From Sphingopyxis sp. H115 (GTDB lineage: Bacteria; Pseudomonadota; Alphaproteobacteria; Sphingomonadales; Sphingomonadaceae): a stretch of DNA of 64,000 nucleotides. Positions 56,058-64,000 of this stretch are shown piece after piece. Both the position numbers and the translations under genes were made by a program. Within the stretch, counting starts at the first letter, position 1; every line of letters starts with the position of its first letter. The notes under the pieces were generated by a model. That model was not told where the DNA came from, ran no database searches, and was given only the letters and a program-made list of their open reading frames with translations. The stretch lies in assembly GCF_001468465.1 (NCBI RefSeq), contig NZ_LNSA01000021.1:1-64000 (forward strand). Reading direction: 5' to 3'.

Positions 56058-56771
56058 CTATTTCTTTGCCTTCCCGCACTGCACCGACCCGTTGCCGATG
56101 TTGCGGATGGTGCAGACGGGCTTGCCGAGCACGACCGTCTTGCCGATGCCGCGCGTCGTCACCGCAGCGGTCTTGACCGCGTTCAGCCGCGTGTCGCCCG
56201 CACCCTCGCTGTCGAGCGTCAGTTCGCCGACCGCGAGCGCGCCGGCGTCGAACATCCCGGCGCCCGACAAGGTCATCTGCGCCTGTTTCGCCGCGCCGCC
56301 CAGCGTCATCGTTCCATTGCCGATCATCGCGACCGACAGCCGGTCGGCCTCGATCGCGCCGACCGACAGCGAACCGGGCCCGCGCAGGCCGATGGTGACG
56401 CGGCCGCCCTTCATCCGGTCGATCGCCAGCGATCCCGCACCGCCCATCGTCGCCGACCGCAGGCTGGCGGCATTGATACGGATCGTCACCGCCCCGCGCG
56501 GCGCGCCGCGCTTTTCATCGCCCGCGAACTGGCGCGCGCCGATCACCAGCCGCCCGTCGCGCGCCTCGATGCTCAGCCGGTCGATTGCATCCTGCGGCCC
56601 CGTCGCCACCGCGCCCACCGGCGCGCGCGTCGTCACCTCGATGATATAGTCCGCATTGACCTCGATCGCCTCGAAACTGGTGAGGCCGAAACGCTTCTCG
56701 GCCGCCGAAACGGATCCGGTAAATAGCAGGGCGGCCGTCGCCATCGCGGCGGATCGTATCGCTAGGGTCAT
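56058..56771 (-). CDS. exported head-GIN (DUF2807) protein, 237 aa
   Basis: Signal peptide at residues 1-23 (MATAALLFTGSVSA), then a right-handed beta-helix-like DUF2807 domain: FEAIEVNADYIIEVTT, RLSIEARDGRLVIGA, repeated GAGSLAIDRMKGGRVTIG strands. Function unknown in bacteria. A paralogue with the same architecture lies immediately upstream. Confidence 0.85.
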   Translation of the reverse strand: MTLAIRSAAMATAALLFTGSVSAAEKRFGLTSFEAIEVNADYIIEVTTRAPVGAVATGPQDAIDRLSIEARDGRLVIGARQFAGDEKRGAPRGAVTIRINAASLRSATMGGAGSLAIDRMKGGRVTIGLRGPGSLSVGAIEADRLSVAMIGNGTMTLGGAAKQAQMTLSGAGMFDAGALAVGELTLDSEGAGDTRLNAVKTAAVTTRGIGKTVVLGKPVCTIRNIGNGSVQCGKAKK

Positions 56772-56814
56772 AGCGCCGCCTTACCGCGTTCGGCCCGGCG
56801 GCACCAGCATGGCG

Positions 56815-57578
56815 TCATTTGCAGGTCGCGGTGCCCGATCCCATCTGGCGGGTCGAACATTTGGCGCCGCCGCCGATCGTGACGTCGCCTGATCCGAGGA
56901 TGCTGACGTCGGCGTTGCCCGTCGCCTGCGCATCGACATTGCCCGACCCGGTCACCGACACGTCGAGCGTCGTCGCAGCGAGGCCGTCGGCATCGATGTC
57001 TCCCGATCCGGTCACCGCGAGCTCGGCCGACCCGACCGTCCCGCCGCCGATCTCGATATCGCCCGACCCCGAAACCTTGATCTCCGCGCTCTTGGCGGTG
57101 AGCTTTGCGACCTTGAGGTCGCCCGATCCGGTTACGACGGCTTCAACGGCATCCCCCCCGCGGCGTCGGCGTCGATCGATCCCGATCCGGTCAGCCGCAG
57201 CGCGTCGAGGCGCGGCATGGTGATCGCGATATCGAGGTCGTCGTCGTCGCGGCTCGAAAAGCTGAAGCCGTCGCGCTTGCGGCCGATGACCAGCCGCGTC
57301 CCGTCGACCTTGATCTCGAGCCGGTCGATGACGTCCGCGCGGCCGCGCGCGCTGATCGAAAAATTGTCGCCCTGGCGGATGGTGACATCGTCGGGTCCTG
57401 CCACTTCGACCCCGGTAAAGCCGGTGAGCGCATAGCTTTGCGTCGTTACCGGACCGGCTGCGGCGGGCGCCCCCGCTTCGCTCTTGCCCTGCGGCTTGCC
57501 GTCATGATCGGTGCCGTTGCATGCCGTCACCGTCATGCCGAGAGCCAGCGGCAAAATCGCCATCGTCCAGTTACGCAT
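56815..57578 (-). pseudogene. DUF2807 lipoprotein with frameshift at a G7 tract
   Basis: The N-terminal part (57578-57132) is a lipoprotein (lipobox VTACN near 20) with DUF2807 strands up to LTGSGSIDADAAGG, then stops. The remainder is intact in another frame to 56815, ending CSTRQMGSGTATCK. Adding one G to the run of seven G at 57153-57159 (minus strand) restores a continuous 254-residue protein. This is either a sequencing error or slipped-strand on/off switching. If intact it would be exported and lipid-anchored. Confidence 0.7.
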
Positions 57579-57636
57579 CGCAAATCTCCTATGTGTATTG
57601 TATGCCTAACACACATGGGCCTTGCTGTCCAGCGAC

Positions 57637-58287
57637 CTACCAGCGAAGCAGCGGGGGGAGCAGCAAGCGGCCGGCGACCCCCGACAACAATATGGCAAGG
57701 CCGTGCCACAGCGCGATATGGATCATGTCGTTCGATGCGCAATGGAGCGCGACAATCGCCGCTCCCGCAGCCCCCGCGGCGAACCCGATCACCCAGCCGG
57801 CGCGCGTCGGCGAGGTTGGCGCGCCGCCTTTCAGCCAGAAGAAAAGCGCCGCGCCGACCCCGAGCCCCGACAAGGCGCCCTCGATCATGCAGCGCAGGCC
57901 GTTTTCCGGACGCGCGGCCTCCATCGCGGCATGGTTGTCCCCAAAGCCGATGACCAGCGCCGACAGCGGCAATGCGAGCGTCGCCAGCCCGGCCCAGCGC
58001 CAGCCGCTATAGTCGCGCCCGACGCCCGGCAGGCCCATGCGCAGCGCGCTCCACGCCGCGGCCAGGCCGAGTGCGACGATCAGCCAGAAGGACAGCATCG
58101 GCAGCGGCGGCATCATCGCGCCGTCGGCAAGGTCGTGGCGCGCGCCCGACAGCCACAGCAGCGCCGCGCCGCCGCCGATCCACCCCGTGGCGACCCACAG
58201 CGAACCGCGCGCGACCCGCCGCGGCCGCACGGGTTCGAGCTCGTCGGCAAGGCCGTCGATCAGATCGTCGATCGATGCTTTGGTCAT
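57637..58287 (-). CDS. nrsF: NrsF-like anti-sigma factor, 216 aa
   Basis: DUF1109/NrsF family inner-membrane protein with six predicted helices. The short cytoplasmic N-terminus (TKASIDDLIDGLADELEPVRP) should bind SigF; Cys residues in LRCMIEG and LHCAS correspond to those used by Caulobacter NrsF to sense metals or oxidants. It starts one bp from the sigF stop and is last in the bufferin operon. Confidence 0.88.
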   Translation of the reverse strand: MTKASIDDLIDGLADELEPVRPRRVARGSLWVATGWIGGGAALLWLSGARHDLADGAMMPPLPMLSFWLIVALGLAAAWSALRMGLPGVGRDYSGWRWAGLATLALPLSALVIGFGDNHAAMEAARPENGLRCMIEGALSGLGVGAALFFWLKGGAPTSPTRAGWVIGFAAGAAGAAIVALHCASNDMIHIALWHGLAILLSGVAGRLLLPPLLRW

Positions 58288-58288
58288 G

Positions 58289-58810
58289 TCATTCGCTTTC
58301 AACCAATTGCGCAAGCTTCTTCAGCCCGCGATGAATATTCACTTTGACCAGCGACTCGCTCTGGCCGCAAATCTGCGACGCCTCGGCGATAGAGGCCCCA
58401 TCGATCTTGACCAGCGTGATCGCCTGCGCCTGCGCAGGCGGCAATTGCCCAAGCAGGTGATCGATGCTGAGCCGCGCGTGCACCGCTTCGTCCTCGGCGC
58501 CGATCGCCGCGTCATTGTCGCCCAGCTCGGCCTCGTCGCGCTGACGCCGCAGCATGTCGATCCAGCGATAGCGCGCGATCGCGGCGAGCCACGGCAGGAA
58601 GGCGCGCGACGGATCCCATGTCGCCAGCTTGCGATGCATCGACACCAGCGTTTCCTGCACCAGGTCGTCGATCTGGTGCGGCGCACTGCGCCGCGCGAAA
58701 TAGCGTTCGAGCCATTTGCGGCTGTCGCCGAGCAGCGCGCGATAGGCCGCACGATCCCCACGCTGCGATGCCGCCATCAGGCGCGCGAGCGAGGGTTCGT
58801 CGATGCTCAT
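58289..58810 (-). CDS. sigF: ECF sigma factor, SigF-type, 173 aa
   Basis: Sigma-70 region 2 (residues ~20-85, FLPWLAAIARYRWIDMLRRQRDE) and region 4 (QAITLVKIDGASIAEASQICGQSESLVKVNIHRGLKKL) are visible. Partnered with nrsF as in Caulobacter, where SigF responds to copper, gold or cadmium stress. It overlaps the doxX gene start by 4 bp. It would recognise the GTAACC-N16-CGAA promoter before bufA1. Confidence 0.93.
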   Translation of the reverse strand: MSIDEPSLARLMAASQRGDRAAYRALLGDSRKWLERYFARRSAPHQIDDLVQETLVSMHRKLATWDPSRAFLPWLAAIARYRWIDMLRRQRDEAELGDNDAAIGAEDEAVHARLSIDHLLGQLPPAQAQAITLVKIDGASIAEASQICGQSESLVKVNIHRGLKKLAQLVESE

Positions 58811-59265
58811 TTCGCGCGCAGCTTATCAACAAGCGCGTCGAGCGAGAACAGTCCGCCGCCGCGCACGATCAGCATCGCCGCCATCGCGGTCCATAGCGAG
58901 TGGACCGGCCACCACGCATCGGGAAAGACGAAGATCTGGATGACCAGCGTCATCACGAGCAACGCCCCCGCTGACAGCCGCGTCGCCAGACCGAATAGCA
59001 GCAGCGCCGGGAAAAGATGTTCGGCATAGGTGGTCAGCGGCACCGCGATCGACGGGTCGAGCGGCAGCCCCGAAAATTCCGACGCGAACAGGTCATATTG
59101 CGAAGGATCGATCTGCAGGAACCCGCCCTCGACCACCTTCGTCTGCCCCGAACGCCAGAAGACGCCGGCCAGCGCGACGCGCAGCAGCAGCAAAGCCAGC
59201 GATTCGGGGATGCGTCCCGCCGCCAGCGCGACGCCGCGATCATAAAATGCGATTAGCCTGTTCAT
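58807..59265 (-). CDS. DoxX family membrane protein, 152 aa
   Basis: Four membrane helices; LLLLRVALAGVFWRSGQTKV and TYAEHLFPALLLFGLATRLSAG are DoxX hallmarks. Fourth gene of the bufferin operon (bufA1, bufB, bufC, doxX), where its role in copper stress is not settled. Confidence 0.9.
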   Translation of the reverse strand: MNRLIAFYDRGVALAAGRIPESLALLLLRVALAGVFWRSGQTKVVEGGFLQIDPSQYDLFASEFSGLPLDPSIAVPLTTYAEHLFPALLLFGLATRLSAGALLVMTLVIQIFVFPDAWWPVHSLWTAMAAMLIVRGGGLFSLDALVDKLRAK

Positions 59266-59268
59266 CTC

Positions 59269-59970
59269 TCAAACCCTCTCGAACGCCCCGGCGGCGATCA
59301 GCGCCGCGATCGCGGCACCGCCGTCGGGATGGGTTTCGTCGAGCGCGGCGATCAGGTTACCGAGCGGCGAAATTTCATCGGCCAGGGCAAGCACCGCCAT
59401 CGCGGAGATATCGACCGCGAACAGGCGAACCTCCGCCGCGGGCCGCGCGACGAGCAACGCCCGGACATCGGGCGCCAGCGCCGGATCGACCAGGGCGGCG
59501 GCGGCGCTGGCCAGCGTCAGGCTGCGCGCCGCGGGGTGCCGCCGCACGCGAAGGGCGAGCAAGGCAGCTTCGTCGAGCCCGGCCAGCTCGGCAAGCTCCA
59601 GCGCTGGCGCGTCGGCGGCATGATAGGCTGCAAGCCACGCGGCTTCGATCCGCGCAAGGTCGGCGGCGACCGGGTCGACCAGCATATCGGCGAAGCCCTT
59701 GCCGATGTCCGCCAGCGGCCGGTAGCGGGCGCCTCCGGCGTCGAGGAACGCGCGCGACAGCCGGTTGAACTCGGCGTCGCCCAAATAGGCGCGCGTATGC
59801 GGGAAGGTGTCTTCGAGCGCGACGAGCCGCGCATGCGATATGGTGTTGGCGTGAACGCGCAAGCCGCGCAGCACATCGCCTTCGCTGCCCGCGAACAGGC
59901 CGGCGGGCAGGTGATCGGGGCCGTGCAGCAGCGTCGCGGCGATCGCCGCCTGCACGTCACGCATCGACAT
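59269..59970 (-). CDS. bufC: BufC (DUF2063/HvfC-like) RiPP-recognition protein, 233 aa
   Basis: DUF2063-like putative DNA-binding-type domain that serves as partner of the MNIO enzyme. LRVHANTISHARLVALEDTFPHTRAYLGD contains the family signature YR/H-N-x(3)-R...FP. It binds the precursor and presents it to BufB in bufferin systems (known from Caulobacter and Haemophilus Hvf). The ATG overlaps bufB by 14 bp; start 59964 is an alternative. Confidence 0.88.
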   Translation of the reverse strand: MSMRDVQAAIAATLLHGPDHLPAGLFAGSEGDVLRGLRVHANTISHARLVALEDTFPHTRAYLGDAEFNRLSRAFLDAGGARYRPLADIGKGFADMLVDPVAADLARIEAAWLAAYHAADAPALELAELAGLDEAALLALRVRRHPAARSLTLASAAAALVDPALAPDVRALLVARPAAEVRLFAVDISAMAVLALADEISPLGNLIAALDETHPDGGAAIAALIAAGAFERV

Positions 59971-60820
59971 GTTCGATCAGCAGCGCGTCAGCCTTGGCGA
60001 CCTCGGCGATGAGCACGGTATAGGGCGGAACGTCGCTGTCCCATTCGACCAGCACCGGTTTCGGGCCGGCGCGATCCAGAAAGGTCGAAAGCAAATCCCA
60101 GCAGCTCGCGCGCACCGCCGATCCATGATCGTCGATCGCGATCTGCCCGCCCATATCGTCATCCTTCACCGCATGGCCGGCGACATGGATCTCGCCAACC
60201 AGACGCGGGTCGATGGCATCGAGCCAAGACCCGGAATCGAGCCCGAGGTTGAACGCCGACACCTCGATATTGTTGACGTCAAGCAGCAGGCCGCAGCCGC
60301 TGCGGCGGCAAAGTTCGTGGAGAAAATCGACCTCGCCCCAATCGTCGCCAGCATAAGCGAGATAGCGCGATGGATTTTCGATCAGCATCGTCCGGCCGAG
60401 CCGGTCCTGTACGCAGCCGATCTCGGCGACGAAATGATCGAGCGCCGCATGGCTGTAGGGGACGGGCAGCAGGTCGGGGAATTTATCCTCGGGCCCGTTG
60501 CTCCAGCTCAGATGGTCGGACACCATCGCGGGGCCATAACGCGCGCACAGCGCGGCCAGCGCCTCAAGTTCTTCGCGGTCGGCGCCCGCCGCCGAACCGA
60601 GCGACAGTCCGACTGAATGGAAGCTCAGCGGCATATGCTCCGCGATCGCGGTCAGCCAGCGATGCGGAGGCCCGCCTGCGCCGAAGTAGTTTTGGGGGTG
60701 TACTTCGGCCCAGGCGGGCGGGTTGCCCTGCTCCGCCGCCGCCAGGACATCGGCATAATGTTCGGGCTTCAGCCCGAAACCGGCGCGCGGCGGCAAGGTG
60801 CGAAGCGGGCGGGGGGGCAC
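59957..60820 (-). CDS. bufB: BufB, MNIO (DUF692) oxidative maturase, 287 aa
   Basis: Multinuclear non-heme iron-dependent oxidase that converts Cys of the precursor to modified residues. TIM-barrel DUF692 motifs: GFGLKPEHYADVL, VHPQNYFG, SFHSVGLSLGS, MVSDHLSW, LIENPSRYL, LLLDVNNIEVSAFN and EIHVAGHAV supply the Asp/His/Glu iron ligands. GTG 60820 follows bufA1 after 5 bp, with AAGGG nearby; the upstream ORF part lies inside bufA1. Confidence 0.93.
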   Translation of the reverse strand: MPPRPLRTLPPRAGFGLKPEHYADVLAAAEQGNPPAWAEVHPQNYFGAGGPPHRWLTAIAEHMPLSFHSVGLSLGSAAGADREELEALAALCARYGPAMVSDHLSWSNGPEDKFPDLLPVPYSHAALDHFVAEIGCVQDRLGRTMLIENPSRYLAYAGDDWGEVDFLHELCRRSGCGLLLDVNNIEVSAFNLGLDSGSWLDAIDPRLVGEIHVAGHAVKDDDMGGQIAIDDHGSAVRASCWDLLSTFLDRAGPKPVLVEWDSDVPPYTVLIAEVAKADALLIEHVDA

Positions 60821-60825
60821 AGGTG

Positions 60826-61119
60826 TCAGCCCTTCTTGGGGACCGGCTTGGCATTGCCCTTGTGCGCGGCGAGCGTGCCGCCCATCTTGACGCATTCGCC
60901 CTTGGCGACATACTTCCAGGCATTGCCCTGATAGTCGACCGTCGACGTCCCGGCGCAGCTCGTGCCCGGACCCGCGGCGCAGTCATTCTTGCCCTTCAGC
61001 GATACGCCATAGCATTTTTCCTTGGCGCCATCGGCGGCGGCGGCGGGGACCGCCATGGTGCCGGCGGCCATGGCGAGGACCGCCGAGGCGGCGAGCGACA
61101 GTTTCAGCGTATTGGACAT
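60826..61119 (-). CDS. bufA1: BufA1, bufferin precursor (DUF2282), 97 aa
   Basis: Exported ribosomally made peptide precursor. The signal peptide covers residues ~1-28 ([19 protein letters not shown]). The core holds four Cys: [19 protein letters not shown] and GECVKMGG, the DUF2282 pattern in which the central Cys become thiooxazoles that bind copper. GGGAG lies 8 nt before ATG 61119. It is first in the operon under a SigF-type promoter. Confidence 0.93.
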   Translation of the reverse strand: MSNTLKLSLAASAVLAMAAGTMAVPAAAADGAKEKCYGVSLKGKNDCAAGPGTSCAGTSTVDYQGNAWKYVAKGECVKMGGTLAAHKGNAKPVPKKG

Positions 61120-61171
61120 TCGGATTCTCCCTTGCAAAATGGATGATGCGGAGGATGGCATCGGGGAGGGT

Positions 61172-61197
61172 TTCGCAGGCGAAGCCGGCGCGGTTAC
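61172..61197 (-). promoter_or_regulatory. SigF-type promoter of bufferin operon
   Basis: On the minus strand GTAACC (61197-61192), then 16 nt, then CGAA (61175-61172), identical to the SigF consensus I recall from Caulobacter (GTAACC-N16-CGAA). It lies ~53 bp before the bufA1 ATG, so the operon with its own sigma factor would be autoregulated. Confidence 0.8.
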
Positions 61198-61276
61198 GCG
61201 GCACCCGAAATTTCGCGCCATCTTGTCGCCACCTTCGTGCGCCAGATGTATCGACTCCCCATAGGAAAGAGAGACG

Positions 61277-61753
61277 ATGAGCGTAGCGTTTCGCCGCGAA
61301 AGCGACGACGAGCATAAGGAACCGGAATATGAGCTGCCCATTCCGGTCGGCCCCAATCTGGTGACGCCGCGCGGACTGCGCCTGCTCGGCGAAGAGATCG
61401 CGCGTATCGAAGCCGATGTTGCCGCGGCCGCCGACGAGGATAGCCGCAAGAAACTCCAGCGCCGCCTCCGCTATTTCCACACGCGCCACTCGACTGCCGA
61501 CGTGCAGCTGCCGCCCGCCGACGGCAGCATCGGGATCGGCAGCCGCGTGCAGTACCGGCTGAACGAGACCGAGAACCGGCTGACCATCGTCGGCGGCGAC
61601 GAGGCCGACCCGGCGCTCGGCACCATCGCCTTCTTCGCGCCGCTCGCCCGCGCGATGATGGGTGCGGAAGCGGGCGAGAGCGTCGAATATCAGGGCCGCG
61701 AGGACGCAATATCGATCCTTTCGGTCGAACCCGACCCGGAGGTGCTGGCATGA
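61277..61753 (+). CDS. GreA/GreB-like transcription elongation factor, 158 aa
   Basis: N-terminal coiled-coil ([38 protein letters not shown]) and C-terminal FKBP-like domain ([47 protein letters not shown]). Members rescue backtracked RNA polymerase. It may be a secondary Gre factor. Divergent from the bufferin operon; its stop overlaps the next small gene by ATGA. Confidence 0.88.
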   Translation: MSVAFRRESDDEHKEPEYELPIPVGPNLVTPRGLRLLGEEIARIEADVAAAADEDSRKKLQRRLRYFHTRHSTADVQLPPADGSIGIGSRVQYRLNETENRLTIVGGDEADPALGTIAFFAPLARAMMGAEAGESVEYQGREDAISILSVEPDPEVLA

Positions 61754-61929
61754 AAGACAAGTTCGAACGCCATAAACAGCCGTGGACCGCGGCCGAGATC
61801 GACAAGCTGCACGCGCTCGCGAAAAAGGGCATGGCGCTCAGGGCCATCGCCAAGGCGCTGACGCGCAGCGAGGAATCGGTGAAGACGCGCGCCAAGGCCG
61901 ACGGCCTCTTGATCGCAAAGCTGCACTGA
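61750..61929 (+). CDS. small Myb/SANT-like helix-turn-helix protein, 59 aa
   Basis: PWTAAEIDKLHALAKKGMALRAIAKALTRSEESVKTRAKA reads as a three-helix Myb/SANT-like DNA-binding unit. ATG 61750 overlaps the Gre stop (ATGA), so it is co-translated. It ends seven bp before the flavoprotein gene. Function unknown, perhaps a regulator of the operon. Confidence 0.8.
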   Translation: MKDKFERHKQPWTAAEIDKLHALAKKGMALRAIAKALTRSEESVKTRAKADGLLIAKLH

Positions 61930-61936
61930 CAACCGC

Positions 61937-63103
61937 ATGACAAGTTACGACGCCATCGTGCTGGGTGCCGGCGCGGCCGGACTGATGTGCGCCGCGGTCG
62001 CGGGGCAAAGGGGGAAGCGCGTCCTGTTGCTCGACCATGCCGATCAGGTCGGCAAGAAGATCCTCATTTCGGGTGGCGGGCGCTGTAACTTCACCAACAT
62101 CCACACCGTCCCCGACCGCTATATCTCGGCGAACCCGCATTTCGCCAAATCGGCGCTCGCGCGTTACACGCCAGCCGACTTCATCGAACTGGTCGACCGC
62201 TACGGCATCGCCCATCACGAAAAAACCCTCGGCCAGCTCTTCTGCGACGGATCGGCGAAACAGATTGTCGCGATGCTGCTCGACGAATGCGCCAAGGGCG
62301 GCGTCGACGTCCGCTGCGGCGAAGTTATACGACAACTGGAGCATAGCGACGCGACGTTCCGCGGGACCTTCGGCAACTTCCACTTCGCCGCCCCCAACCT
62401 CGTGATCGCGACCGGCGGCCCCTCGATCCCAAAGATGGGTGCGACCGGCTTCGCTTACGACCTCGCGCGCCAGTTCGGGCTCAAGGTCGTCGAACCCCGC
62501 CCCGCGCTCGTCCCGCTGACGCTTGGCGGCGACGATGTGCTGTTCCGCGACCTGTCGGGCGTCGCGACGCCGGTCGAGGCGCGCGCGGGAAAAGCGGCGT
62601 TCCGCGAAGCCGCGCTGTTCACGCACAAGGGGCTGTCGGGACCCGCGATCCTGCAGATCAGCAGCTATTGGCGCCACGGCGAAGAGGTCCTGATCGACTT
62701 TCTGCCCGATGCCGCGCCCGGCTGGCTACTCGATACCAAGCGCGCAAAACCCCGCGCGACGCTCGCCTCGACGCTCGCTCTCCCCGATCGCCTTGCGCAG
62801 ACGCTCGCCGAACGGCTGGCGCTGCCCGGCGAACTCGGCGCCTTGACCGACCGCAAGCTGGCCGATGCCGAGGCGCGGCTGAAACGCTGGCCCTTCCGTC
62901 CGAACGGCACCGAAGGCTTCGCCAAGGCCGAGGTCACCGTCGGCGGAATTTCGACCGCAAACCTTTCCTCGCAAACAATGATGGCCAAAAGCGTGCCGGG
63001 GCTGTATGCGGTCGGCGAAGCCGTGGACGTCACCGGGTGGCTGGGCGGCTATAATTTTCAATGGGCTTGGGCCAGCGGACACGCGGCGGGCCAAGCACTT
63101 TAG
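61937..63103 (+). CDS. NAD(P)/FAD-dependent oxidoreductase, HI0933/BaiN family, 388 aa
   Basis: Flavoprotein with an N-terminal FAD Rossmann motif VLGAGAAGLMCAAVAGQRGKRVLLLDHAD and the family mark KKILISGGGRCNFTN. LVIATGGPSIPKMGATG and TVGGISTANLSSQTMMAK, with VTGWLGGYNFQWAWASGHAAG at the end, are typical. The reaction is not known. It follows the small HTH gene and is probably co-transcribed. Confidence 0.93.
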   Translation: MTSYDAIVLGAGAAGLMCAAVAGQRGKRVLLLDHADQVGKKILISGGGRCNFTNIHTVPDRYISANPHFAKSALARYTPADFIELVDRYGIAHHEKTLGQLFCDGSAKQIVAMLLDECAKGGVDVRCGEVIRQLEHSDATFRGTFGNFHFAAPNLVIATGGPSIPKMGATGFAYDLARQFGLKVVEPRPALVPLTLGGDDVLFRDLSGVATPVEARAGKAAFREAALFTHKGLSGPAILQISSYWRHGEEVLIDFLPDAAPGWLLDTKRAKPRATLASTLALPDRLAQTLAERLALPGELGALTDRKLADAEARLKRWPFRPNGTEGFAKAEVTVGGISTANLSSQTMMAKSVPGLYAVGEAVDVTGWLGGYNFQWAWASGHAAGQAL

Positions 63104-63251
63104 GAAAAACCCACATATTTCCTCGTCATGCTGAGCTCGTTTCAGCATCTATGACCCAATTCTTTGGACTCGGGCGACAGACCTGAGCCGAATCCCGGGC
63201 GGCGGAGAACGTAACCACGGCGCTTTTGCCGTCCAGGATAAGAAGACCAAA

Positions 63252-64000
63252 ATGCCTTTCGAAAATCTCTCGACCGTCCTTTCGGACGCCCTCACCGCGC
63301 GCGGCTATGAAGCGCTCACCCCCGTTCAGGCACATGTCACCGAAACCGAAGCCAAGGGACGCGACCTGCTCGTGTCGGCGCAGACCGGCTCGGGCAAGAC
63401 CGTCGCTTTCGGCCTCGCGATGGCCGACGAGCTGATCGAGGACGGCCGCCTGCCGTTCGCGACCTCGCCGCTCGCGCTCATCATCGCTCCGACCCGCGAA
63501 CTCGCGCTCCAGGTCAGCCGTGAATTGAGCTGGCTTTACGGCAAGGCCGGCGCACGTATCGCGACCTGTGTCGGCGGCATGGACGCCAGCAAGGAACGCC
63601 GCAACCTCAGCCAAGGCGTCCATATCGTCGTCGGCACCCCCGGGCGCCTTCGCGATCATCTCGAACGCGGCGCGCTCGACCTCGAAGCGCTGCGCGTGGC
63701 GGTCCTCGACGAAGCCGACGAAATGCTCGACATGGGCTTTCGCGACGACCTTGAGGAAATCCTCGACGGCACCCCCGATACCCGCCGGACGCTTCTCTTC
63801 TCGGCGACGCTTCCGAAGCCGATCGTGCAGCTCGCCAAGCGCTACCAGAAGGATGCGCTGCGCATCTCGACCGTCGGCGAGGACCGCGGCCATGGCGACA
63901 TCGCCTATCAGGCCGTGACCGTCGCGCCCGCCGACATCGAGGGCGCGGTGATCAACCTGCTCCGCCTCCACGAAGCCGAAACCGCGATGCTGTTCTGCGC
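63252..64000 (+). CDS. DEAD-box RNA helicase, 5' part (3' end outside window)
   Basis: ATP-dependent RNA helicase. Motifs in order: Q-motif YEALTPVQAHVTE, Walker A AQTGSGKT (~50), PTRELALQ, GTPGRL, DEADE and SATLPKP. The frame is open to the window end, so only ~249 residues, the first RecA-like domain, are seen. It resembles RhlE/DeaD types. Confidence 0.95.
   Translation, partial: MPFENLSTVLSDALTARGYEALTPVQAHVTETEAKGRDLLVSAQTGSGKTVAFGLAMADELIEDGRLPFATSPLALIIAPTRELALQVSRELSWLYGKAGARIATCVGGMDASKERRNLSQGVHIVVGTPGRLRDHLERGALDLEALRVAVLDEADEMLDMGFRDDLEEILDGTPDTRRTLLFSATLPKPIVQLAKRYQKDALRISTVGEDRGHGDIAYQAVTVAPADIEGAVINLLRLHEAETAMLFC

Overview
The window is GC-rich chromosomal DNA from an alphaproteobacterium of the sphingomonad type (Sphingomonadaceae, perhaps near Sphingopyxis; genus is an inference). 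Support comes from the core genes (accA, xerD, aroK-aroB, radA, secA), a SigF/NrsF-controlled bufferin operon of the Caulobacter type, an Anbu protease cluster, and long hairpin intergenic repeats of alphaproteobacterial style.

Layout. 1-2301: 3' part of an MFS transporter and two small exported proteins of unknown function. 2302-20902: an integrated mobile element of about 18.6 kb. It is bounded by a 13-bp direct repeat matching the 3' end of a tRNA-Arg(CCT) gene and ends in a serine recombinase whose last codons lie inside that tRNA. Its cargo is a two-gene module (NdpA/YejK-like protein plus a membrane protein), an unknown 204-aa protein, a NotI-family restriction-modification system with a small RHH protein, two 3'-5' exonuclease-like proteins, a diguanylate cyclase, a MobA/MobL relaxase beside an oriT-like inverted repeat, and a three-gene operon of unknown function. 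No type IV secretion genes are visible, so it looks like an integrative mobilizable element rather than a self-transmissible one.

21021-31956 is core: DUF1178, glutaredoxin, ComF, a methyltransferase, a Nudix hydrolase, two Flp pilins, an M48 protease, accA, xerD, two exported/membrane proteins, aroK and aroB. 31972-45935: a K+/H+ antiporter, NifU-like scaffold, CvpA, RadA, a transaldolase-like aldolase, a crotonase, a thiolase-like protein, LysR/RidA/old-yellow-enzyme, an ALDH7-type dehydrogenase and acetyl-CoA synthetase. 46126-50098 is the Anbu cluster (ATP-grasp, alpha-E, transglutaminase, Anbu). 50369-57578: secA and several exported proteins, including a triple TonB-C protein, an LRAT-like protein and two DUF2807 proteins, one frameshifted at a G7 tract. 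57637-61119 is a complete bufferin operon (bufA1-bufB-bufC-doxX-sigF-nrsF) read leftwards from a near-ideal SigF promoter. 61277-64000: a GreA/GreB-like protein, a small helix-turn-helix protein, a flavoprotein and the start of a DEAD-box helicase.

All assignments come from reading translations and motifs by eye; no database search was run. Start codons were moved from the longest ORF where a ribosome-binding site, family length or gene overlap argued for it.
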